Assembly: GCA_964211495.1 (NCBI GenBank)
Contig: CAXORL010000009.1
Coordinates: 1 to 47,607, forward strand
Length of the DNA stretch: 47,607 nt
From: Faucicola osloensis_B
GTDB lineage: Bacteria > Pseudomonadota > Gammaproteobacteria > Pseudomonadales > Moraxellaceae
Reading direction: 5' to 3'
The position numbers were made by a program, and so were the translations under genes. Numbering within the stretch: position 1 is the first letter of the stretch; the number at the start of each line of letters is the position of its first letter. The notes under the pieces are model-generated. The model did no database searches and was not told the DNA's origin. It was given only the letters and a program-made list of their open reading frames with translations. Shown here in pieces: positions 26,103 through 32,755 of the stretch.

Positions 26103-27614
26103 TTATGGTAGTGTACTAGATTTTTGTTGTAAGTTAATGAGTGTTTGGTCACTTAAGTAATCCTGAGTCACCTTATGGGAGGAGTAATGGCTATCAATTA
26201 ATTGGCGTATTGTGTGAGGGCAAAACTGACCGAAATACGCCAGACAACAGGCTAACATCGCCACACTCCTTGACCAGCCCATGGTACATTGACATAGTAT
26301 CAGTACAGGCGCATCATCATCAGATTGTGTGCCTAAGGTATGACTGACAGACGCTAAAAAATGCACAAGGCTAGTTATATCTAAACTGTCAAAGGGCTGC
26401 AAATCCAAGAGTGGTAGATAGTGATAGGTCAATATTGCTGTCGGCTGCGTCTGTTTTAATTGCCAAAAACTTGATGATATTTCACTGGTAACGTCTAGCC
26501 AGACTATTTTTCGATATTTACTGAAAAAATGCGTAAGATTCGCAGTTTCAGCATTGCTAAGTTTTGGGCCAGCGTATATCTCGATAGTTTGATGATAAAA
26601 CTGACATTGAATAGTTTCTCGCTCAGTAAATGGCGTTAATCGATTACACTTTGCCATGATTTGCCAAAGCAAGTAATAACTCGCACAAATAGGCAATTGT
26701 AGGATATAGGCAAAATTGGTTAAATGACCATCGGGATTCTTCGAAAAAATTCGTCTATTTAGCTCGATATTAGACTTCACATATAAAAAACTCAGTAACC
26801 CAAAACTAAACAGCCAACAATAAGCAAAAAACTTAATGGCGATTGGGTAAATTGCGTTATCAAAACGGATAAACAAAGTAGGCAAGCTTGCCATTATAAG
26901 AAACCCTGAAACAGCAAGTACAAGATAGCGAATGACCAGTTTTTGACTAGTCGAATCTAACTTGTCGCTGATACGCCTTTCAATCCATAGCACGAAGATT
27001 GCCAATATCAATCCGCCCAACACGTCAAGGAGATGATGTTGCCAAGTAAATAATGTGGAAACTGCAATTCCAGCGCATAAACAGATTAAACTAAGTCGAT
27101 AGGCTATTAAACGGTTGTGAAAAACAGCAATTGGCGTCCAAAGCGATACTAATAATAGCACTGCATAACCAACATGCAAAGACGGAAATTGATTATAAGG
27201 CTTATCGACGGCATGTAGCAGCGCAAACGCAAATCGCCAATTAATACCTAAGTTTTGATAGGCGATATCAGCATCAGGTAACTGAAACGAAAACTTGAGC
27301 GGTATCCAGTAAAAGCAAAGACAGGCTAAAACAGTGGTGAGTAATAATCTTAATGTTAATCGCTGTAAAGCTTTATTGGTATCAGTGATAAAAAAACTAA
27401 CAATCAACAACCACAACGAGCAACTATAAGGCAAAATCATGCTTGGTATAAAGGCTATTTGACTATCAAAACCGCTCGCCACATTGCTAATCGGCATATA
27501 AGTGGTTAGCTTAGCTGTATAAGCATTAGTTAAGTTATATAGGCAATTAAAGACTGCAAAAAATCCTATCAAGTGGCCAAATCGCGTCTTAATCGTGGGG
27601 TAGTTTTGCGACAT
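26103..27614 (-). CDS. PAP2-type / dual-specificity phosphatase fusion protein
   Basis: A 503-residue protein. Residues 1-320 have about ten hydrophobic helices and PAP2_3-type motifs FPSLHVGY and TWQHHLLDVLGG, which resemble inositol-phosphorylceramide synthase and lipid phosphate phosphatase/phosphotransferase active sites. Residues 340-500 form a soluble cysteine phosphatase domain with the CX5R loop from Cys443 to Arg449 (CTMGWSR). The pair could transfer a phospho-head group and then dephosphorylate it, as in inositol-lipid synthesis. It shares direction with the CdsA-like gene 145 bases downstream. ATG at 27614. The combination is known in Acinetobacter relatives next to the other lipid genes; the product has not been defined as far as I know. 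Confidence 0.85.
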   Translation of the reverse strand: MSQNYPTIKTRFGHLIGFFAVFNCLYNLTNAYTAKLTTYMPISNVASGFDSQIAFIPSMILPYSCSLWLLIVSFFITDTNKALQRLTLRLLLTTVLACLCFYWIPLKFSFQLPDADIAYQNLGINWRFAFALLHAVDKPYNQFPSLHVGYAVLLLVSLWTPIAVFHNRLIAYRLSLICLCAGIAVSTLFTWQHHLLDVLGGLILAIFVLWIERRISDKLDSTSQKLVIRYLVLAVSGFLIMASLPTLFIRFDNAIYPIAIKFFAYCWLFSFGLLSFLYVKSNIELNRRIFSKNPDGHLTNFAYILQLPICASYYLLWQIMAKCNRLTPFTERETIQCQFYHQTIEIYAGPKLSNAETANLTHFFSKYRKIVWLDVTSEISSSFWQLKQTQPTAILTYHYLPLLDLQPFDSLDITSLVHFLASVSHTLGTQSDDDAPVLILCQCTMGWSRSVAMLACCLAYFGQFCPHTIRQLIDSHYSSHKVTQDYLSDQTLINLQQKSSTLP

Positions 27615-27662
27615 TTTCCTTTAGAACCTTAACAGCTAATGTTTTACGCTCGACTACAGGCA

Positions 27663-27985
27663 CTATAGCTTTTTTATGATTTTTGCCTGTAGCAACGGTT
27701 TTAGGCTTAAGTCAGCATACATTTGCTTGAGCCTGCGGTTTTCTTCTTCGAGTTCTTTTAGTCGTTTAACGTCAGAGGCTTCCATGCCACCGTATTTGGC
27801 TTTAACTACGCTAGCGCTTCGCCTTGCGTCACTAAAACAGTCCCCTGGACTGTTTATTAACGTGACTCATTATAGAAAGTTGAACTTGCAATGCCATGCT
27901 GACGACATAGTTCTTTTACGGGTACACCAGCATCGGCTTCTTTTATGATCGATACAATCTGGCTTTCTGTCATTCGTTTGCTCAT
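27663..27985 (-). pseudogene. IS3-family transposase OrfA, interrupted
   Basis: From the ATG at 27985: MSKRMTESQIVSIIKEADAG, then VPVKELCRQHGIASSTFYN, which is the OrfA helix-turn-helix. At that point a 65-bp palindromic insert (27804-27868) replaces the Trp codon and brings stops. The frame resumes with KAKYGGMEASDVKRLKELEE and the leucine-zipper-like ENRRLKQMYADLSLK. OrfB is absent. It is an inactive relic downstream of nothing obvious. Confidence 0.8.
27804..27868. repeat. 65-bp REP-like palindromic insert
   Basis: The insert contains a near-perfect palindrome, GTCACTAAAACAGTCC / GGACTGTTTATTAACGTGAC, plus a short stem AGCGCTTCGC. It sits precisely within an IS3 OrfA codon run, so it arrived as a discrete unit. 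No second copy was found in the window. Confidence 0.55.
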
Positions 27986-28062
27986 GCTAAAACGCCTTAT
28001 TGTTAGTTTATAAGAAATTCTACGTCTGAGCTGTTTTATTTTAGGGGAGAGTTACAGGTTTG

Positions 28063-28244
28063 TTAGACGCTCTTTGATAGACAAGTTAATTTACAAAAAT
28101 AGGGGCGGTTTGCCCCTGATTTTTTGTGGAAATGGAACTGTCTAGAAAACCAGCGTTTTGTAGACACCTTGACCTTTATCATTTTTAAAAATACTCGACT
28201 AATTTCCTTAGCGTACTATTTTCTCCGAATTCTGTGCTGGCCCC
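28063..28244. repeat. 180-bp dispersed repeat, copy B, ending in Tn3-type 38-bp end
   Basis: Copy of 445-624, in the same orientation. The last 38 bases (28207-28244) are the Tn3-type end that pairs with 17923-17960. Being direct repeats 27.6 kb apart, copies A and B could recombine and split or resolve the plasmid. Confidence 0.65.
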
Positions 28245-28352
28245 TAATTATGACTAGTATTTTTTTTGATACCTTAGTAAATTGCATTCACCATCAAATG
28301 ACTTTTTGATAAAAAGCAATATTTTTACTAGCGTCATTGACAAGGATGATTT

Positions 28353-29270
28353 ATGACACTCCCTAGCTGGTTGGTTACTTTCTTACAGTCTTTTATTCCA
28401 AACCATTGGTTAAATCCTGCTATGACATGGCTTGCCACTACCTATTGGCAAGAGTGGGTACTGTTTCTCATGGGTGGGCCCTTTTTCTTGATATTTTTGG
28501 CAGAATGGGCATGGATGCACCGCAAAAACCAAGCGAAGCATTTTAATATCTGTCGCAGTATTACCAATTTTTCGTTAGGCGGTAGTTATCTATTATGTGA
28601 GATGGCGTTACAAATGCTGATTGTATTGCCGTTGTGTATTTGGCTATATCAGTATCACCTGTTTACCATTGGGGTAACGTGGTGGACGGCGATACCCATT
28701 TTTATTGGCATTGAGTTTTGTTATTACTGGTTTCATCGGGCATCGCATCGGGTCAACTGGTTTTGGTCAGCCCATATCGTTCATCACAGCGATGATGGCA
28801 TGAACCTGAGCACGGCCATGCGACAAAGCCTGTTGTATAGTGTGACTGGATGGTGGCTATTTTTTACGCCACTGATGTTACTAGGCGTGCATCCTGTGTG
28901 GGTATTTTTCTTTTATGCATTAAATCTGATTTATCAGTTTTTTATTCATACCGAAACATTCCATAAATTCCCTGCGTGGGTGGAATATGTGTTTGACACA
29001 CCGTCTAATCATAGAGCTCATCATGGTAGCAATGAAAAATATATCGATAAAAACTTTGGTGGCGTACTGATTATCTTTGATAGATGGTTCGGTACCTATG
29101 TCTCCGAAGATGAGGCGGTAACCTATGGGGCGGTGGGGCATCAAGTCTCGGATAATTTATTTAAGATTATTTTTTCGCAGTTTGGGTCGATGTGGAAAGC
29201 AGTATGGCAATATAAATCGCTAAAACCGCTATGGGTAAGCCCTGAATATTTTGAACAGCATTATCGATAA
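28353..29270 (+). CDS. sterol desaturase / fatty acid hydroxylase family membrane protein
   Basis: A 305-residue di-iron membrane oxygenase. Four or five hydrophobic helices and the histidine clusters of the family: HRASH, then HIVHH, then HTETFH and NHRAHHG, which together hold the two irons. Members hydroxylate or desaturate C-H bonds of fatty acids, carotenoids or sterol-like lipids using O2. The specific lipid is not clear; its location right of the lipid cluster is suggestive, but it lies outside the Tn3-type end at 28244. AAGGATG precedes the ATG at 28353. It is alone on its transcript and followed by IS debris. Confidence 0.9.
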   Translation: MTLPSWLVTFLQSFIPNHWLNPAMTWLATTYWQEWVLFLMGGPFFLIFLAEWAWMHRKNQAKHFNICRSITNFSLGGSYLLCEMALQMLIVLPLCIWLYQYHLFTIGVTWWTAIPIFIGIEFCYYWFHRASHRVNWFWSAHIVHHSDDGMNLSTAMRQSLLYSVTGWWLFFTPLMLLGVHPVWVFFFYALNLIYQFFIHTETFHKFPAWVEYVFDTPSNHRAHHGSNEKYIDKNFGGVLIIFDRWFGTYVSEDEAVTYGAVGHQVSDNLFKIIFSQFGSMWKAVWQYKSLKPLWVSPEYFEQHYR

Positions 29271-29401
29271 CGCTATCAGATATTGCTATCAAGCTAATCT
29301 AAAATATCGCTATATAAGGTACTCCCCAATGTCTAGACCAAAATATCATAAAATTAAGATGGAATTATGTTGATAAAACACAGGATTAACCGAACTATTG
29401 T

Positions 29402-29525
29402 TTAAATAAAACTGCGCGGGGTATGGTAATCCAGCGACTGATGCAGACGCTCATGATTGTAAAACTCAAAATAGTCTTTCAAACCAACTCTAGCTTGTCT
29501 AACGGTATCAGACTGGCGTAAATAC
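29402..29525 (-). pseudogene. IS3-family OrfB C-terminal fragment
   Basis: Minus-strand peptide RQARVGLKDYFEFYNHERLH then QSLDYHTPRSFI and stop: the end of an IS3-type integrase-fold transposase. The rest of OrfB, including the first DD of the DDE triad, is missing. Confidence 0.75.
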
Positions 29526-29528
29526 ACG

Positions 29529-29892
29529 CTGAACCGCCCCTAGATTGTCGGATAACCAAAACTCTGAGACAATACATTTATGAAAAGCAAATAATACAGG
29601 GCAGAAGTTAAGATAAGAGCCGTCGAATTACTCATCGAATCACAAAAAGACTATCCCTCGCTCTGGGCGGTCATCCAAGCCATAGCACCTGAGCAGCATG
29701 CTGCGCAAGGGCTGCATACCCGCAACCTTACGCTCGTGGCATCAAAAGCACCTAGCTAAGCAAAATCTTGTGACTATAAGCACTGATAGCCAAGCTACTT
29801 GTATCCCTGAACTTGAGCGAGAAATCAAAGAATTAAAGCAGGCTAACAAAATCATTCGAAAGTCAGCCGCTTTTTTCGCCCAGGCGGAGCTC
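29529..29892 (+). pseudogene. IS3-family OrfA fragment with its left IS end
   Basis: TGAACCGCCCCTAGATTGTC at 29529 looks like an IS3-type left end. OrfA follows in pieces: AEVKIRAVELLIESQKDYPS then WAVIQAIAPE, a frame change near 29692, and CIPATLRSWHQKHL through ELEREIKELKQANKIIRKSA and AFFAQAEL. Its frame runs without a stop into the IS630 fragment. Confidence 0.75.
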
Positions 29893-30113
29893 GGTAATTT
29901 ACCAAACCTGACTATCTTGAAGCTACCGCCTTATTCTCCTGAATTAAACCCGATTGAACAGGTTTGGCACTATATTAAGCAACACTGGCTATAAAATCGC
30001 TGTTTTGATAGTTATGAAGCTATTGTAAATACCGCCTGTCAGGCTTGGTTTAACTTTGCTAAACAGGTAGCTACAGTTAAATCCCTCACTGCTCGTCATT
30101 GGGCAGTGCTTTA
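29893..30113 (+). pseudogene. IS630-family transposase C-terminal fragment
   Basis: NLPNLTILKLPPYSPELNPI then EQVWHYIKQHWL is the hallmark of the IS630/Tc1-like DDE transposase end. A TAA at 29992 interrupts it; the frame continues NRCFDSYEAIVNTACQAWFN to TARHWAVL and a TAA. It is directly joined to the IS3 OrfA piece. Confidence 0.8.
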
Positions 30114-30278
30114 ATTATTGGGTTTGGTGTTATTTGCTACGATTTTTTGGTCTAGTTTTCGGGGAGTATTATAGGGAGTACCTTACTTGGGCAGCTGATT
30201 GTAATTTGTGTCTTCATAACCTCAAATTATCATCTTTATCCCAAGTTGTCTTTTTTATTTCTATGCCAGCATATTTTT

Positions 30279-30407
30279 CATACCACTACCTTGAATTTTT
30301 ATAATCTGTTAGATGAAGATTATTATGCCCGAGTAGGCTCGGCCAATACCTTTAATATCCCAGGCGATGGGCGTGAAATCAAAGCGTCTTTAACTTATAG
30401 TTTCTAA
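30279..30407 (+). pseudogene. TonB-dependent receptor, C-terminal end
   Basis: In-frame peptide LNFYNLLDEDYYARVGSANT then FNIPGDGREIKASLTYSF and TAA: the last strand pair and terminal aromatic residue of an outer-membrane TonB-dependent (siderophore) receptor barrel. Everything upstream is lost to the IS region, so the gene is a stub. A strong bidirectional terminator follows at 30461. The convergent DUF2218 gene is a common neighbour of such receptors. Confidence 0.8.
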
Positions 30408-30460
30408 CACTACTAGTCCGAGCCTAGAATAGAAAGAATAGATAAACCGTCTCTCCACAG

Positions 30461-30494
30461 GCGACCTAATTACAGTGATTAGGTCGCTTTTTTT
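30461..30494. terminator. strong bidirectional Rho-independent terminator
   Basis: A perfect 10-bp stem GCGACCTAAT / ATTAGGTCGC, loop TACAGTG, followed by seven T. It lies between the TonB receptor stub and the convergent DUF2218 gene. Confidence 0.9.
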
Positions 30495-30542
30495 GCTATT
30501 TTATCCTACGTTTATTCTAAGGGCTTTTACTCTGGCTGACCG

Positions 30543-30839
30543 TTACTCTGACGGAGCATCTACCCAAGTGCCATCAAATTCTTGATTTGCCATGCGATTG
30601 ATATGATTTAGGACAACTTGCTGAAGTTTGGTCGTAGCATCACTATCCACTGCGGTTAATTTTGCAAATAAATGTGTTTCATTAAACGATAATAAGACGT
30701 TATCTGTATCCGAAAATGGTATCAATGTTTTACCATCTTGTTCAACAACTTCAAATTTGTGTTTCCAGTGATTACCAAGACGCTTAATAACTCTTTGTGC
30801 TTCAGTGGTTTCTAAGGTTAATTGCGAGATAACTGCCAT
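30543..30839 (-). CDS. DUF2218 domain protein
   Basis: A complete 98-residue cytosolic protein. The family pattern is visible: a start TTEAQRVIKRLGNHWKHKFE, a middle GKTLIPF and a tail LQQVVLNHINRMANQE...W. DUF2218 proteins are small, single-domain, of unknown biochemical function and often encoded beside siderophore receptors or reductases; here the receptor is a truncated stub just across the terminator. TTTAAAGGAG lies upstream of the ATG at 30839. It is probably the last survivor of an iron-acquisition locus. No unusual composition or lesion is seen. Confidence 0.82.
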   Translation of the reverse strand: MAVISQLTLETTEAQRVIKRLGNHWKHKFEVVEQDGKTLIPFSDTDNVLLSFNETHLFAKLTAVDSDATTKLQQVVLNHINRMANQEFDGTWVDAPSE

Positions 30840-31051
30840 AAAATTCTCCTTTAATTAGAGCAGTGGATTTGTCATTGGGCAAGCAGGGTTTTTAGATGGG
30901 AAAGATATTTCATCTTATGGCAATTAAAATTTTGGGTTTGATTTGGATAATTGCCAAGCATTTTTACCCCATGCCTGAGGGTGGAAAAACGCAAAGGGTA
31001 GAATACGAAAAATATACAGTTGGGTGGCTATTCGTTAATAAAGTCTCATTA

Positions 31052-31135
31052 TTAATTTATATTTTTTGAAAATTTTTTATTATTACAACCAACCAAAGCC
31101 ATACCAACTAAAATACTGAATAAGGTATGTTTCAT
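31052..31135 (-). CDS. 27-residue putative lipoprotein
   Basis: A short reading frame starting 18 bases after the CinA-like stop, on the same strand. The peptide begins MKHTLFSILVGMALVGCNNK, with a basic N-terminus, a hydrophobic core and the lipobox LVGC, then a polar tail KFSKNIN. That is the form of small entericidin- or lysis-type lipoproteins anchored in the membrane. Its ribosome binding site is weak (GGCG), and no homologue can be named, so it may also be a remnant of a longer lipoprotein. The other bases of 30840-31052 show nothing. Confidence 0.45.
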   Translation of the reverse strand: MKHTLFSILVGMALVGCNNKKFSKNIN

Positions 31136-31152
31136 TTGAACGCCATAAAACT

Positions 31153-31626
31153 CTAGGATTTATTGTTGACTAATTTAATAAGGTCTTTACAAATTCTGCT
31201 ATATAGACTACGTAACTTTTTTTCAGGTTTTCCTTTGCATAGGCAGTTATACTCATAAATCTTATTATTAAAATAAATACAATAAAAAAAAGTTCCTACT
31301 GGTTTTTGTACGTTTTCTGAGCCCCCACGTTTTAATAAGCCTGTACAGGCAATATAAATATCTGCATCATATAACGCTTGCGTGTATTCAATAAGATGAC
31401 GCGTAATTTCCCGTGATTCAGGCGAATATTTTTCAATGAGATTAACTGGAATTTTTAATAGATCCGTTTTGACACTCAAATCATAACAGACAATACCACC
31501 CAATAACACGTTACCTGAATAGCGGCTCAATGATAAACGATGTAAAATATAACCGGCTGATGCACTTTCTATAGTAAATACTTTTAATTTACGTTTAGCC
31601 AATATTTTTGCGGCTTTATTATTCAT
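31153..31626 (-). CDS. CinA C-terminal domain protein (nicotinamide-nucleotide amidase-like)
   Basis: A 157-residue single-domain protein like the C-terminal half of CinA/PncC, which deamidates nicotinamide mononucleotide to the acid in the NAD salvage cycle. Seen in sequence: FTIESASAGYILHRLS (the ESxTGG-like start of the active site, with the Gly-Gly changed to Ala-Gly), SGNVLLGGIVCYDLSVK, YIACTGLLKRGGSENVQKPV and GTFFYCIYF. The changed first motif means amidase activity is not assured; many short stand-alone members carry this variant. The molybdopterin-like N-terminal domain of full CinA is absent. The start ATG at 31626 has a weak ribosome binding site. A tiny lipoprotein frame follows. 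Confidence 0.75.
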   Translation of the reverse strand: MNNKAAKILAKRKLKVFTIESASAGYILHRLSLSRYSGNVLLGGIVCYDLSVKTDLLKIPVNLIEKYSPESREITRHLIEYTQALYDADIYIACTGLLKRGGSENVQKPVGTFFYCIYFNNKIYEYNCLCKGKPEKKLRSLYSRICKDLIKLVNNKS

Positions 31627-31648
31627 TAAATTTCCACTAACTAATTTA

Positions 31649-32360
31649 GGGCCTGTAGTAGATAAAGATTAAATTACACACCATTTTTGCAATATTTTAA
31701 GTTGTTCAGATGGTGCCCTATAATTAAATCTAAACTCGTATTCTTTCAAAAACACATGGAAATACTTCTTATCAATACCATTGTATTTTCGAAGAACTCG
31801 CGTAGATTGATTGCAGAGGTTTCAATGCCATTTAGGTGATTAAAACCTTGAGCAAGTTCAGTCGACTGGTTAATTCTAAAATGCTTAAAATCACTCACAT
31901 CTAAGGGATTATAACTTCGATAGGAATGGTTATATACAACACTTTCAGGCTTGATTTTACGCTAAATGACAGGTTTTAACGTGTTTGCTTTGGTATCATC
32001 AACGACAAGGGTATAAACTTGATCTTGTCTTTTTAAAATAACCAAATACAGCGATGTTACCCCCTGCACTTCGACCTCGTTTGCCTTTGCGTACACCGCC
32101 AAATTAGCTTTGCTCTCATTCGACTTCACCGTCAAATAGTTCGCTTGCTTCTTTGGATAAATAATAGTCTATCACAAGCCGTATTTTATGGTAAAAAAGA
32201 GCAGCAGTGCTAGGCTGTATTTGTAATAAATCAGCGGCTGTACGAGTGGTAACTTGAGCAGTAAAAATTCAGGTAGCTTTATTTGGTTCTTTTTATTTAG
32301 TTTACAACGAGTTATCTTCATTTTTGTAGTCTAGCATTTGTGCTAATTTACTACAGCCTC
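31649..32360 (-). mobile_element. degenerate IS1016-like (IS1595-family) element
   Basis: Ends: CCTGTAGTAGATAAAG on the left and, from the other strand, GGCTGTAGTAAATTAGCAC on the right, as in IS1016-type elements of Moraxella and Neisseria. Within, minus-strand pieces in several frames match the DDE transposase: MKITRCKLNKK near the right end, a DGEVE-like stretch, GKRGRSAGG-like basic run, VYTLVVDDTKANT, and LRKYNGIDKK with LKECEF near the left end. Many stops and frame changes make it inactive. It fills the gap between the CinA-like gene and the IS256 remnant. Confidence 0.72.
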
Positions 32361-32501
32361 CATGCACAATTGCATTCTACCAATGGATATATGTCGTTTG
32401 AACGGGGAAATGGCGAAGCAGTACTTTGCCCGAAGGCAAGGCGGAGAGCTAGGGTCGTAGTGGAGGCTGAAAATATCAACTATTATTCATTGTTTTAGTC
32501 A

Positions 32502-32707
32502 GGTCATGCTGCTTGACTTAATTAAACCTGTCTTCGACAATCCCGGGAAGGGTTAGTTTGATAAGTGGGCAAGAAACCCGCCACTACCTGTGATGGGTTT
32601 GCCTGTTTAAATAGCTCTTAGGACTTCGTTAAAGTCAAAGTTTTGCATGCTATCATTCCTGTTTTATTTGACAGTTTATGGGAATGATACGGTTTTTTAA
32701 ACACTAC
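32502..32707 (-). mobile_element. IS256-type 5' end, remnant 2
   Basis: Minus-strand ATG at 32648 opens MQNFDFNEVLRAI, a stop, then TGKPITGSGGFLAHL, the start of an IS256 transposase. The outer end (about 32688-32707) and 70 bases beside it match remnant 1 at 625-740. The neighbouring 32361-32501 holds no gene I recognise. Confidence 0.55.
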
Positions 32708-32755
32708 CTAAATTTTAGCAAAATATTTCAGTAAGACCCACTCTCAGTTTGTATA

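Larger units (their letters stand above)
17923..28244. mobile_element. possible composite unit bounded by Tn3-type ends
   Basis: A 10.3-kb block whose two outer ends are 38-bp Tn3-type repeats in correct inverted orientation. It carries modABC, the lipid cluster and IS30/IS3 relics, but no Tn3 transposase or resolvase. Such an arrangement could be moved only by a transposase supplied from elsewhere, as described for TIME-COMP units. There is no target duplication, so movement as one unit is not shown. Confidence 0.4.
29321..30172. mobile_element. nested IS remnant: IS630-type ends interrupted by IS3-type pieces
   Basis: Left end near 29321 reads GGTACTCCCCAATGTCTAGACC; the right end (30140-30172) read from the other strand contains ACTCCCCGAAAACTAGACC. 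These are a matching pair of IS630-like ends. Between them, IS3-family fragments occupy about 29402-29892, and the IS630 transposase C-terminus follows. No intact transposase remains. The longer outer match at the right end (TAAGGTACTCCC then TATAATACTCCCC) hints at a small internal duplication. Confidence 0.6.

Noticed and set aside
27663..29892. one IS3 element split by the fatty acid hydroxylase gene
   Set aside because: The OrfA at 27985 (MSKRMTES type) and the OrfA at 29529 (RAVELLIESQKDYPS type) belong to different IS3 subgroups, so they are not two halves of one element.
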